The position numbers and the translations under genes are program-made. DNA of 64,000 bases from Vogesella mureinivorans (GTDB lineage Bacteria > Pseudomonadota > Gammaproteobacteria > Burkholderiales > Chromobacteriaceae): positions 124,001 to 188,000 of the forward strand of contig NZ_VMTV02000291.1 of the NCBI RefSeq assembly GCF_007644035.1. Reading direction: 5' to 3'. The first letter of the stretch is position 1, and every line of letters starts with the position of its first letter. The notes beneath the pieces are model-generated. The model had not been told where the DNA came from, did not search any database, and was given only the letters and a program-made list of their open reading frames with translations. This document shows, piece after piece, positions 16,530 through 24,980 of the stretch.

Positions 16530-17726
16530 ATGAACCACACCACCCCGCCGGCCAGCTCGCTGGCCATGACCCTGTTGCTAGCCTGTGCCGCCACCTGCCT
16601 GGCCGTGGCATCGGTGTACCTGAGCCAGCCCGTTTTTGCCGACATTGCGGCTAGCTTCTCCTTGCCGGCAAGCGATGCCCGCCTGGGTTTTAGCGTAGCC
16701 AGCCTGGCCTATGCACTGGCCTTTTTCATTCTGGGGCCATGGTCAGACTACCTGCCCGCCGCTGCCATGGCTCGCCGGGGGCTGGTGCTGGGCGCCCTCT
16801 GCCTGGGCGCGGCTGGCATGCTGTCGCACTTCAGTGCCTATTTGCTGGCCGTCGGGGCTGCCGGGGCGTGTGCTGCCATGGTACCTGCAGCCATGTTTGC
16901 CCTGCTGCCCCGGCTAGCGCCGCCGCAGCAGCTAGGCAGTTATTTTGGCCTGATCATTGCCGCTTCCGTGGTGGGTATTACCCTGGGCCGGGCCGGCATG
17001 GGCCTGCTGGCCGGGGTGACAGGCTGGCAGCACGCGTACCTGATAGCAGCGGCGGCCCTGCTACTGATGGCACTGGCCACCTACGGCCTGCCACCGGAGC
17101 CCCACCGGGGCAGCCAGGCGCAAGCACCGCAGCGCCATACCTATTACCAGTCGCTAGCCATGTTGGCCGAACCCGGCCTGCGCAGCTTGTTCATCACGGG
17201 GTTTCTGCTGTTTTTTGCCTATCTGGGCATGGTGACGTTTCTGACTTACCGCCTGCAGCAGCCGCCCTTTCACTATGACAGCACCGATATCGGCAAGGTC
17301 AGCCTGGTAGGCCTGATCGCCGTGCTGGGCGCCCCGCTGTCCGGCCGCCTGGCCAACCGCTACGGGCCACGGCAGGTTGCCCTGGCCGGGCTGGCAATGG
17401 TTGCGCTGGCTATCGGCCTGCTGTGGCGGGCAAGCGCAAACCTGCATGTCAGCAGCGGGCTATTCCTGCTGTTTTTAGGTGTGTTTTCCTGCCAGCCCGC
17501 CATTTTTGTACAAATCGCCGGGCGCGCCGGGGCCAGCCGGCGCGGTACGGCATCGTCACTGTATCTGCTGATTTGCCTGGGGGCCGGCAGCTTGTCCAGC
17601 ACCTTGCTGGAGCCGGCATGGCGACTGGCGGGCTGGGCCGGGATCAGTGGCGTCGCCCTGGGCTGCACGGGGCTCGCCGCCTTGGTGTTGCTGCGCGACA
17701 GCGCAGGTCCGCACCCTGGCCGCTAA
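16530..17726 (+). CDS. MFS exporter of the LysR-flanked operon
   Basis: A 398-residue, 12-helix major facilitator protein with the helix-2/3 loop LGPWSDYLP and a GRLANRYGPR motif in the second half, as in drug or metabolite efflux proteins of the EmrD/Bcr type. The ATG at 16530 follows the SDR stop by 9 bases; a GTG six bases upstream is an alternative. Within this operon it would logically export the product. A copy of the dispersed repeat begins at the base after its stop (17727). Confidence 0.8.
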   Translation: MNHTTPPASSLAMTLLLACAATCLAVASVYLSQPVFADIAASFSLPASDARLGFSVASLAYALAFFILGPWSDYLPAAAMARRGLVLGALCLGAAGMLSHFSAYLLAVGAAGACAAMVPAAMFALLPRLAPPQQLGSYFGLIIAASVVGITLGRAGMGLLAGVTGWQHAYLIAAAALLLMALATYGLPPEPHRGSQAQAPQRHTYYQSLAMLAEPGLRSLFITGFLLFFAYLGMVTFLTYRLQQPPFHYDSTDIGKVSLVGLIAVLGAPLSGRLANRYGPRQVALAGLAMVALAIGLLWRASANLHVSSGLFLLFLGVFSCQPAIFVQIAGRAGASRRGTASSLYLLICLGAGSLSSTLLEPAWRLAGWAGISGVALGCTGLAALVLLRDSAGPHPGR

Positions 17727-17813
17727 TGCGGCCAACCCGCCTGCCAGCCCAAGCTCGACATACAGCGGTTCTGATGGGCATACCCACTCTTTACACACAC
17801 ACCGGGAGCAGCC

Positions 17814-18587
17814 ATGCAAACCATGTTTATCGTAGGGAACAAGTTCAAGGATTTCTGCCAGCACGACAATGTGATCACGCTGGCCCAGCTACAGCAGCTG
17901 GTGCGGGATCAGCAGCTTGCCAGCCTGCCCAAGGACACGCGCCTGCTAGCCGGCCAGGGGCTGCGCGAAGCGGATATCCAGCAGATACTGCGCACCTTGC
18001 AGCCTGCTGCGCTGGCAGCTGGTCTGGACCTGAGCGGGCTATACCAGCGCCCGGCACGCGCCAGCCGGCTGCACACCCACAAGCACCAGCTGCAAAACGC
18101 CATCATCTCGCACCCTTTACGCCTGAACGACACGCTGTTCGAAGTGGCACTGATGGTGGACGATCGCAGCGAACTCATGGGTGACCATGCCACCGGCCAG
18201 CACATACAGGGCATGGTACTGATCGAGGCTGCCCGCCAGACTTTTCTGGCGGTGACCGAGGAGTACTTCATCGGGCCGGATGAACCGCAGCGGTATTACT
18301 TTGTGATCAACAGCATGGCTATCCGCTTCCAGGGTTTTGTTTTCCCGCTGGATGCCACGCTGCGCTACCAGATCGTCAGCATGAACGTGGATAACCGCGA
18401 CCGCATGCGCTTTGACACGCTGATCACCGTGCTGCAAGGCGGCAAATCCGTGACCCAGCTTGGCGTGCAATTCACCGCATTTCTGGCCGAGCAGATCGAA
18501 GCCAAAGAACAGCAGCAAGCCACACTCGCGCTGCAAGCTCATTGGCAGCCGGCTACCAGCACGGCGAAGGCAGAGGGGGTGGCATGA
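17814..18587 (+). CDS. AfsA-like hotdog protein (A-factor/butyrolactone biosynthesis type)
   Basis: 257 residues. After an N-terminal segment of about 85 residues the protein reads HKHQLQNAIISHPLRL, a strand, VDDRSELMGDHATGQHIQGMVLIEAARQ, then an aromatic-rich sheet (YYFVINSMAIRFQGFVFPL). This pattern matches the AfsA hotdog domain. In Streptomyces, AfsA joins a beta-ketoacyl group to dihydroxyacetone phosphate, the committed step of gamma-butyrolactone signal synthesis; a reductase and a phosphatase finish the product. Here an SDR precedes it and a HAD phosphatase lies three genes later, fitting that scheme. CGGGAG precedes the ATG. Function is inferred; substrate and even activity are unproven. 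Confidence 0.65.
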   Translation: MQTMFIVGNKFKDFCQHDNVITLAQLQQLVRDQQLASLPKDTRLLAGQGLREADIQQILRTLQPAALAAGLDLSGLYQRPARASRLHTHKHQLQNAIISHPLRLNDTLFEVALMVDDRSELMGDHATGQHIQGMVLIEAARQTFLAVTEEYFIGPDEPQRYYFVINSMAIRFQGFVFPLDATLRYQIVSMNVDNRDRMRFDTLITVLQGGKSVTQLGVQFTAFLAEQIEAKEQQQATLALQAHWQPATSTAKAEGVA

Positions 18588-19429
18588 CACAATCCGCCAG
18601 CTACCCGCTGCAGCTCACCACCCAGGGGCCCAGCTACCCACCCAGCGAGGTCATGGACGCCGAGGGCAACTTTATCGTGATCGGCCGGGTAAACCGGCAG
18701 GCGCCCGATGGCGGCCTGTCCAGTACGTGGTCACGCGCCATCGTGGCAGCAGACAGCCCACTGCCCGCGTTCGGGCAACAGCTGCCGTACCGCATCGTGC
18801 GCGAGCTGCCCGCCACCCTCAGCCCGGCCGACCAGCAGCTGGTACTGCATACCCTGCCGCTACCGCTGCCGTGCAGCAACTACCCCATGCTGTTTGCCCC
18901 GGCGCAGCAGCCACTGGCCAGCCAGCTGGTACGGCCCAGCTATGCCTTTCACCAAACCCCTATCCCCGACCTGCGCGAACAGGATGGCAGGCGCATCGGC
19001 ACCCCCATCACGCTGGGCATGTGGGTGACGGCCAGCGGGCAACTGAACGTGCAACTATCGGCCGACCGCCGGCATGCCACCTTCGAGCTCGCCATGACAG
19101 GGCTGATACCCGACAGCCTGTACACCGTGATGAGCCTGCGCCAGCACGACCTGCACCCGGTCGCCCCCACCCGCCCCGGCCCGCTGGGCGTACCCAATGT
19201 TTTCATGGCCGACGCGCAAGGCCGCGGCTACTACCGGGCTACGCTGCCCCACCCCTTTCCCGACCCGGCCAGCCCGGGTGCCAACCGCGTCATCAATGTC
19301 ATCGTGCTGTGGATGAGCTACCAGATGAACTGCGGCGGGGCGATAGGCTGGTTTGGCCTGGGTGGGGATATCCACGCCCAGCTCAAGCTGGCCGAACCTG
19401 GTTTTCAAACCCTGCAAACCCACCCCTGA
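18584..19429 (+). CDS. Hypothetical protein of the AfsA-like operon (281 aa)
   Basis: Its ATG overlaps the stop of the AfsA-like gene (ATGA), which marks it as part of the same pathway. It is a soluble protein rich in beta-strand and proline with no signal peptide. There is a conserved-looking block in the C-terminal part (RVINVIVLWMSYQMN, CGGAIGWFGLGGDIHAQLK). I recognise no family. The ORF's upstream extension to 18542 is not needed because the overlap start has the coupling signature. Confidence 0.6.
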   Translation: MTQSASYPLQLTTQGPSYPPSEVMDAEGNFIVIGRVNRQAPDGGLSSTWSRAIVAADSPLPAFGQQLPYRIVRELPATLSPADQQLVLHTLPLPLPCSNYPMLFAPAQQPLASQLVRPSYAFHQTPIPDLREQDGRRIGTPITLGMWVTASGQLNVQLSADRRHATFELAMTGLIPDSLYTVMSLRQHDLHPVAPTRPGPLGVPNVFMADAQGRGYYRATLPHPFPDPASPGANRVINVIVLWMSYQMNCGGAIGWFGLGGDIHAQLKLAEPGFQTLQTHP

Positions 19430-19441
19430 CAGGAGCACACC

Positions 19442-19675
19442 ATGCCCATTCTTCACCTGACCACCTGGCCCGGCCTGGGCGATGAAAAAAGCCGACAGCT
19501 GGTAGCCGCCCTGACCCGCACGCTGCACGAGATAAGCGGCGCACCGCTGGACCGCATCACTGTCTACATCAGCGAAATCCCCACCAGCCGCTGGGCAGAA
19601 GGCGGCATTCTGGGGTGCGAGCCCGACTTTGCCGCCCGCAGCCGCCAGCCACCTGCCGCAGGACGCCTGCCATGA
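19442..19675 (+). CDS. 4-oxalocrotonate tautomerase-like protein
   Basis: 77 residues starting MPILHLTTWPG, with the N-terminal Pro that acts as general base in the tautomerase superfamily, and the pattern ITVYISEIPTSRWAEGG, close to the 4-OT/CaaD-type fold. A tautomerase step would suit enol/keto handling of the operon's intermediates. AGGAGC precedes the ATG, and its TGA overlaps the start of the HAD gene. Confidence 0.75.
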   Translation: MPILHLTTWPGLGDEKSRQLVAALTRTLHEISGAPLDRITVYISEIPTSRWAEGGILGCEPDFAARSRQPPAAGRLP

Positions 19676-20403
19676 ACGCGCCACGCTTTGCCTTTTTTGA
19701 TGTCGACAACACGCTGATCAACCTCAAAAGCATGTTCAGCTTTCACGACTACTGGTACCAGCACTGGCTACCGGCTCAGGGCCGGGCCGCCCCGCAGGAG
19801 TACGAGGATATCTGTGCCATTCTGGATACGCTGGCGCGCAATGGCGAAAGCCGGGAGGCCATCAACCGGCGTTACTACACCTTCTTTGCCGGCCGTGCGG
19901 TAAGCGAGGTAGCCGAGTGCGCGCAGTCATGGTTCGAGCAGCATCACCATAGCCCGGGCTTTTTCATTACGCAGACACAGGCAGAATTGCAGCGTTTACA
20001 GCAAGACGGGCTCACACCGGTTCTGGTGTCCGGCTCGTTCCGCGCGGTGCTGGCACCCATTGCAGACACCTTGGGTGTAAGACACATCCTGTGCACCACG
20101 CTGCTGGAAAGCGGCCAGCGCTACAGCGGGCGCATCGCAGCACCGCAAACCATTGGCGCAGGCAAAGCCACGGCCATGCAGGACTTTTTACAAGCACACG
20201 GTACCCATCCACAAACCTGCTGGGCGTTTGGCGACGACTATTCCGACTTTGCCATGCTCACGGCTGTCGGCCATGGCGTACTGCTGGGTGGCAACCCGCG
20301 GCTGGAGGATCTGGCACGGCTGAAGGGTTTGGATATCTTGCGGACACAGCCTGCAAGTGATGGCGGCCTGCCCCAGGCGGCTCAGGGCAGTGCGGCCGGC
20401 TGA
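19672..20403 (+). CDS. HAD-IB family phosphatase (SerB-like)
   Basis: 243 residues. All HAD motifs are present: DVDNTL (motif I nucleophile Asp), VSGSF (motif II), GAGKATAM (motif III Lys) and FGDDYSDFAML (motif IV). The class IB cap lies between motifs I and II. SerB-type enzymes hydrolyse small phosphomonoesters. In the proposed butyrolactone route this would be the dephosphorylation step. It is the last gene of the unit, coupled to the tautomerase, and its end overlaps by 22 bases the end of the convergent diguanylate cyclase gene. Confidence 0.85.
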   Translation: MNAPRFAFFDVDNTLINLKSMFSFHDYWYQHWLPAQGRAAPQEYEDICAILDTLARNGESREAINRRYYTFFAGRAVSEVAECAQSWFEQHHHSPGFFITQTQAELQRLQQDGLTPVLVSGSFRAVLAPIADTLGVRHILCTTLLESGQRYSGRIAAPQTIGAGKATAMQDFLQAHGTHPQTCWAFGDDYSDFAMLTAVGHGVLLGGNPRLEDLARLKGLDILRTQPASDGGLPQAAQGSAAG

Positions 20404-21800
20404 TACACATACACGCTGCGCTTGCCTGCGGCTTTGGCCTGATACATGGCCATGTCGGCCTGGCGCAGCACCTCGTCGGCCCCCGGTGCCGGGCCGGCAG
20501 CAAAACAAGCCAGGCCGATGCTGACCGACACCTGGACAGCATGGCCATCCAGCTGCTGTACCTGGCCCAGCTGTGCGGCCAACTGCTGCATGGCTTGGGC
20601 GTAGTCTTGCGGCCCGGCCAGCAATAGCACGAACTCGTCGCCCCCCATACGCGCGGCGCATTGCGCAGCGGGTTGCCATTGCTGTAGCTGGCGGGCAACG
20701 CGCTGCAACAAAACATCGCCTGCGGCGTGGCCGTAGTGGTCGTTGACCGGTTTGAAGCCGTCTAGGTCCAGGTACGCCAAGGCCCAGGGCTGCGGTGGTG
20801 GCTGCTGCACCCAGGCTTGCAGGCTGGCGATCAGCGCGCGGCGGTTGGCCAGGCCGGTTAGGGCATCGGTATGTGCCTGGCGCGCCAGCTGCTGCTGCAC
20901 CTGCGTTTGCTGCTGCGCCAGCTCGCGCAAGCGGGTGTCGGTACGCGCCAGCCAGCCCAGTATGGTATCGGCCTCGGCCGGCGGGGCGGGCTGCTGATCG
21001 GCGTCACCGATATGCACGATATGGCTGTATAGCTGGCGCAGGCTGCCACCCAGCACGTCGCGGCTATAGCTGCGCATGCGCAGCAGTAGCAGGCACAAGC
21101 CGGCGGTCACCAGCAGAAAGACAAAGCGCACCAGCCTGGCCTGCATGGCGGCTTGCTCTACTTCAAACAGCGTGCGCTGCTCGATGAGCTGATAAAACTC
21201 GTCGATAGGCCGCATGATGCGGGCCTTGGCCAGCATATAGCGCTCGTCGTAGACCATTTGCAGTGCCTGGGCGCGCTGCCGGGCGGCCTGACTTTCAGGC
21301 AGGCTGTCGCTACGTGCCACCATGTCCATCGCGGCCAACTCCAGGTGGATCAGGCTATCGGACTGACGCTTGGCATCCGCCAGGCGGGCAAACTCCTGGC
21401 TGGAAAAGCGCGCTGCCTGCATCAGTGAAATCAGGCTGGCTTTTTCGCCTGCAGGCTTGGGCCTGTCATTACGCGGGTAGACCAGGTCCCAGTAAATGCG
21501 GTTGTAATGCAGCGGGCGGGCGGCGGTGCCATCGCGGATGGCAATGATTTCATGAAAGTACTGGCGGTATTTCGGGTTGCCGGTGGCCACATAGCTGCGC
21601 ACCATGCGCGTAAGGTCGTCGGACGACTGGCGCAGCTCATCGGCCAGCAGATAGGACTGATACCGCCGCTCGTTGGCCTGATCGAGCCGCCACTCGGTAA
21701 ACACATACAGGGCAAAAGTGGCAGTAAACACCACAAACAGCAACAGCGTGCAGATAAACAGCCACTGCAGACGGTCCAGGTTTTTCTGTGCTGCACTCAT
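20382..21800 (-). CDS. Membrane-bound diguanylate cyclase
   Basis: 472 residues. Transmembrane helices near residues 14-34 and 224-242 enclose a helical periplasmic sensor (about 190 residues), then a short coiled segment and a GGDEF domain with intact DALTGLANRR and GGDEF (386-390). It makes cyclic di-GMP from GTP. No RxxD inhibitory site directly before GGDEF is obvious. The stop lies inside the 3' end of the HAD gene, so the two genes are convergent with overlapping ends. Confidence 0.92.
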   Translation of the reverse strand: MSAAQKNLDRLQWLFICTLLLFVVFTATFALYVFTEWRLDQANERRYQSYLLADELRQSSDDLTRMVRSYVATGNPKYRQYFHEIIAIRDGTAARPLHYNRIYWDLVYPRNDRPKPAGEKASLISLMQAARFSSQEFARLADAKRQSDSLIHLELAAMDMVARSDSLPESQAARQRAQALQMVYDERYMLAKARIMRPIDEFYQLIEQRTLFEVEQAAMQARLVRFVFLLVTAGLCLLLLRMRSYSRDVLGGSLRQLYSHIVHIGDADQQPAPPAEADTILGWLARTDTRLRELAQQQTQVQQQLARQAHTDALTGLANRRALIASLQAWVQQPPPQPWALAYLDLDGFKPVNDHYGHAAGDVLLQRVARQLQQWQPAAQCAARMGGDEFVLLLAGPQDYAQAMQQLAAQLGQVQQLDGHAVQVSVSIGLACFAAGPAPGADEVLRQADMAMYQAKAAGKRSVYVYQPAALP

Positions 21801-21842
21801 GCTCAGTCCTATACGCAGGCTACTGATGGCGGCGGGTCTGGC

Positions 21843-22301
21843 TTAGCCCCAGCGGGCGGCGGCGGCGTCATCGCTGGCTTTGGCGTCTACCCAGCGGCAG
21901 CTGCCATCGACAAAGTCTTCGCGCTTCCAGAACGGTGCTTCGGTTTTCAGGTAGTCCATCAGGTACTCGGCCGCCGCAAAAGCGGCTTTACGGTGGCCGG
22001 ATGCCACCAGCACCAGCACGATCTGCTCGCCCGGTGACAGGCTGCCTACGCGGTGGATCACCCGCACCGCCGAGAGCGGCCAACGCTGCGCGGCATCCTC
22101 GGCGATACGCTGGATCTCGGCCTCGGTCACGCCGGGGTAGTGCTCCAGAAACAGTGCGGCCAACGGTATGGCGGCATCGTGCGCACGCACCATGCCCTGA
22201 AAAGCCACCAGTGCCCCGGCGTCGCCGGCGTGCTGGCGCAAGGCGGTTTCTTCGGCGGCCAGGTCAAAAGCCTTGGTCTGGATGCTGATATGGCAATACA
22301 T
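21843..22301 (-). CDS. moaE: Molybdopterin synthase large subunit MoaE
   Basis: 152 residues. MoaE transfers sulfur from thiocarboxylated MoaD to precursor Z. It has the family pattern AALFLEHYPGVTE, the VRVIHRVGSLSPGE block, and the catalytic lysines in YLMDYLKTEAPFWKRE. The start at 22301 lies just downstream of the moaD stop. The upstream frame extension to 22532 runs through moaD and is not coding. Confidence 0.93.
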   Translation of the reverse strand: MYCHISIQTKAFDLAAEETALRQHAGDAGALVAFQGMVRAHDAAIPLAALFLEHYPGVTEAEIQRIAEDAAQRWPLSAVRVIHRVGSLSPGEQIVLVLVASGHRKAAFAAAEYLMDYLKTEAPFWKREDFVDGSCRWVDAKASDDAAAARWG

Positions 22302-22302
22302 G

Positions 22303-22554
22303 CTAGCCCCCCGTGACCGGCGGCAGAATCCCCACCTCGGCCCCTGGCGGGATGTCGGCCTCGCCACGCACCACCTGCTGGTTGACCACCAGGCGAAACA
22401 CCTGGCCCTCGGCCAGGGCCTGCGCCCAGCTATCGCCACGGGCACGCAGCTGGGCCAGCAAGGCAGCTGTACTGCCGCCCGACCACGGCAGCTGTTCTTC
22501 ACTACACCCGGCGGTGTCTTTGAGGCGGCCAAAATACAGTACGCGTATGTTCAC
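22303..22554 (-). CDS. moaD: Molybdopterin synthase sulfur carrier MoaD (GTG start)
   Basis: 83 residues with a ubiquitin-like beta-grasp fold. It starts at a GTG with AAGGAGAA 4 bases upstream. The protein reads MNIRVLYFGRLKDTAG and ends ILPPVTGG, the C-terminal Gly-Gly that carries the thiocarboxylate. The GTG overlaps the mobB stop (GTGA), so the three genes mobB-moaD-moaE are translationally coupled. Confidence 0.92.
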   Translation of the reverse strand: MNIRVLYFGRLKDTAGCSEEQLPWSGGSTAALLAQLRARGDSWAQALAEGQVFRLVVNQQVVRGEADIPPGAEVGILPPVTGG

Positions 22555-23045
22555 TTGTTCTCCTTCAGCCAGCACAAGACAAAATCGGCGATGGCATCAG
22601 TATGGTTCAGCGGCAGGCAGGGTACGGGCAAGTCGAGCGCCGTATCGCTGGCTACCGCCATGATGTTCGTGTCGTCCGGCTGTAGCAGCGGTTTGCCCAG
22701 CGCGGCACGGTATACCTCTATTTTCGGGATGGGCAGCCACTTCTGGCCTTCCAGCACCACCAGGTCTACCGGCTGCAGCCTGGCCAGCTGCGCCGCCAGA
22801 TCGGGCGGCGTGGCCAGGTTTTCATACACGGCCAGGCCCTGCTCGCCCAGCAGCATCACCTGCGCAGCACCGGCAGCCCGGTGCCGGTAGCTATCCTTGC
22901 CCGGCGTATCAAAATCCAGGCGGTGGTGGCTATGCTTGATCACCGACACCTGCAGGCCGGCCTGACACCAGCGCGGCAACAGCTGCTCCAGCAAGGTGGT
23001 CTTGCCACTGCCAGACCAGCCGGCCACCCCCAGTATTGTTTGCAT
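22551..23045 (-). CDS. mobB: Molybdopterin-guanine dinucleotide biosynthesis adaptor MobB
   Basis: 164 residues, a P-loop GTPase that supports MobA. The Walker A motif is GWSGSGKTTL, and the MobB signature follows (IKHSHHRLDFDTPGKDSYRHRAAGA). The ATG at 23045 is preferred over the one 6 bases upstream because AAGGA is spaced correctly for it. First gene of the three-gene Moco unit. Confidence 0.92.
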   Translation of the reverse strand: MQTILGVAGWSGSGKTTLLEQLLPRWCQAGLQVSVIKHSHHRLDFDTPGKDSYRHRAAGAAQVMLLGEQGLAVYENLATPPDLAAQLARLQPVDLVVLEGQKWLPIPKIEVYRAALGKPLLQPDDTNIMAVASDTALDLPVPCLPLNHTDAIADFVLCWLKENK

Positions 23046-23062
23046 GCTCATCCTTCACGCCC

Positions 23063-23455
23063 CTAGCGCCACAGCTGGCGCAGCAGCTGCACGCTGGCCA
23101 GGCCCAGCCCTGTCATCAATAAAGAGCCAGCCAGATGGCTGCCGATATGCGCCAGCGCCCAGGCCCAGCGCCCCTGCTGCAGCAGCGTTACCGACTCGGC
23201 CGAAAAGGTGGAAAACGTGGTGAGCCCACCCAGAAAACCGGTCACCACAAACAGCCGCCATGCTGGCGCCAGCTGCGGGTTGGCCGCAAAGATGGCCAGC
23301 GCCACGCCAATCAGGTAGGCACCGATCAGGTTGGCGGCCAACGTACCGGGCGGCAGCGCGGGAAACAGCGCGTTCAGCGACACAGACAGCAGCCAGCGCA
23401 GCACCGCACCCAGCGCCGCACCCACACTGATAGACAAAATGGCCAGCACACGCAC
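23063..23455 (-). CDS. crcB: Fluoride channel CrcB/Fluc
   Basis: 130 residues, four transmembrane helices. Members form dual-topology dimers that export fluoride. The signature [16 protein letters not shown] and the N-terminal [10 protein letters not shown] are both present. The start is a GTG at 23455. It lies 17 bases upstream of mobB on the same strand and may be co-transcribed with it. I saw no clear fluoride-riboswitch consensus upstream. Confidence 0.92.
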   Translation of the reverse strand: MRVLAILSISVGAALGAVLRWLLSVSLNALFPALPPGTLAANLIGAYLIGVALAIFAANPQLAPAWRLFVVTGFLGGLTTFSTFSAESVTLLQQGRWAWALAHIGSHLAGSLLMTGLGLASVQLLRQLWR

Positions 23456-23517
23456 ACCCCGGCAATGAATCAGGCTGCCACTTTAGCCCAGCATGGCCTG
23501 CGCCGCCAAGCCAGCAG

Positions 23518-23549
23518 CAAAAAGCCCTGCTGCATAGCAACAGGGCTTT
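23518..23549 (-). terminator. Intrinsic terminator of the enoyl-CoA hydratase unit
   Basis: On the minus strand AAAGCCCTG / CAGGGCTTT with an 11-base loop, then TTTTT. It separates the fatty-acid-type genes from crcB. Confidence 0.85.
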
Positions 23550-23556
23550 GATTTGA

Positions 23557-23566
23557 TGCGGCCAAC
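23557..23566 (+). repeat. DUS-like 10-mer next to the terminator
   Basis: TGCGGCCAAC between the terminator and the stop of the enoyl-CoA hydratase-like gene (gene ends at 23581), thus in the 3' untranslated part of that gene. Confidence 0.7.
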
Positions 23567-23580
23567 ATACCACTATGCGC

Positions 23581-24393
23581 TTAGTCGCGATATACCGCGG
23601 GCTGGCCGGTTACCGCCGCCATCACCGCCAGCTGGATGTCTTCCGACATCAGCATGGCCGCGTTCCAGTTGGCCACGTGGTTCAGGCCATCGGCTACGCT
23701 GTGGTCGCGGCTGTAGTTCAGCACTTCTTTGGTGCCCTGTACCGCCAGCGGCGATTTGGCGGCAATGGCGGTGGCCATGTCCATGGCAGCGGCCAGCACG
23801 GCAGCCGCATCGGGTAGCACGCGGTTCACCAGGTGCAGGCTGGCGGCTTCGGCGGCTTTCACGTCGCGCGCGGTCAGCGCCATCTCGCGGGCATTGCCCT
23901 CGCCTACCACGCGGCCCAGGCGCTGCAGCGTGCCTACGTCGGCCACCATGCCTACATCCACCTCGCGCACGCTGAACACGGCGTTCTCGGCAGCCAGGCG
24001 AATGTCGGCGGCCAACACGATATCCAGCGCCCCGCCGACACAGGCGCCATGAATGGCGGCAATCACCGGCTTGCGGCACAGCTCCAGGCTGCTGACATTG
24101 GCCTGCAGCCCTAGGATGATGCGGCGCAGCTTGTCACGCTTGCGCGCCTCGCAGGCGTCTTCGATGGCGCTTTGCATATTCATCAGCATGGACAGGTCGA
24201 TACCGGCGCAGAAATGCTTGCCGTTGCCCGACAGCACCACGGCGCGCACGCCGGGCTCGGCATCACACCATTCCATGGCCTGCTGCAGCTCTTGCCACAT
24301 GGCTTCGTTCAGCGAGTTGGCTTTGTCCGGGCGGTTTAGCGCCACATGCGCCACGGCACCGTGGCAAGTCAGCTGCAAGGTGGTGTAGCTCAT
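23581..24393 (-). CDS. Enoyl-CoA hydratase/isomerase (ECH1-like)
   Basis: 270 residues of crotonase fold. The oxyanion hole comes from the HFCAGIDL and HGACVGGALD blocks, and the segment REVDVGMVADVGTLQRLGR closely follows the dienoyl-CoA isomerase (ECH1) pattern with its catalytic Asp/Glu. It probably acts in beta-oxidation of unsaturated acyl-CoAs. AAGGAGG lies 8 bases before the ATG at 24393, which fixes the start downstream of the longest frame. It follows the DUF4442 gene by 2 bases. Confidence 0.88.
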   Translation of the reverse strand: MSYTTLQLTCHGAVAHVALNRPDKANSLNEAMWQELQQAMEWCDAEPGVRAVVLSGNGKHFCAGIDLSMLMNMQSAIEDACEARKRDKLRRIILGLQANVSSLELCRKPVIAAIHGACVGGALDIVLAADIRLAAENAVFSVREVDVGMVADVGTLQRLGRVVGEGNAREMALTARDVKAAEAASLHLVNRVLPDAAAVLAAAMDMATAIAAKSPLAVQGTKEVLNYSRDHSVADGLNHVANWNAAMLMSEDIQLAVMAAVTGQPAVYRD

Positions 24394-24395
24394 GC

Positions 24396-24899
24396 TCAGG
24401 CCTCCTTGCGCTTCTTGGGCACCCAGGCCCATACCATTTCGCACACGATGGGCGATTCGCCCGATTCGTCGGTTACCACCACATCTACCAACACGTCGCC
24501 TTTGTCTTCCACAAACATGCGCTGCACCTGGTCGGTGTTCAGCGTGGCCACGGCGCGCATATCGCCCTGGGCGCGCTTGTAGTAGCTGACCTTCATGGAT
24601 TTGAGCAGCATCAGCTTGTCGTCCGGCACGTTCATGCCCACCACAAAGCCCGACGCGGTTTCGGCCAGCAGGGCCATAGCGGCGGCGTGCAGGCCTTTAA
24701 TGTGGTTTTGTACCTTCTTGCGGTTTTTTACGCTGACCACCATGCGCTCGCGGCCAACTTCCTCGAACACCAGGCCGGCGGTACCCAGAAACGGTACAAA
24801 CTTGCCAAACATGCGGGTGATGACCCAGGAACGCATCCCGGCCGGCAGGCTGGCGGTTTTGTCCACCATACGGCACATACTGTTTTTTGCTGTTGTCAT
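24396..24899 (-). CDS. DUF4442 hotdog-fold protein (possible thioesterase)
   Basis: 167 residues. The pattern SVKNRKKVQNHIKGLHAAAMALLAETASGFVVG and the KVSYYKRAQG strand are those of the DUF4442/YiiD-C thioesterase-like hotdog proteins. With the enoyl-CoA hydratase it forms a two-gene unit of apparent fatty-acyl function. The divergence to a TetR gene 80 bases upstream suggests TetR control, but that gene is on the same strand further upstream. Confidence 0.78.
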   Translation of the reverse strand: MTTAKNSMCRMVDKTASLPAGMRSWVITRMFGKFVPFLGTAGLVFEEVGRERMVVSVKNRKKVQNHIKGLHAAAMALLAETASGFVVGMNVPDDKLMLLKSMKVSYYKRAQGDMRAVATLNTDQVQRMFVEDKGDVLVDVVVTDESGESPIVCEMVWAWVPKKRKEA

Positions 24900-24980
24900 G
24901 ATTGCCCTTCTCGTGTTGTCGATGGCTGCTTGGGCAGCCTTATAAACGGGGCGAGGGCCATGGCCAGCCCGCCTCCTTGA

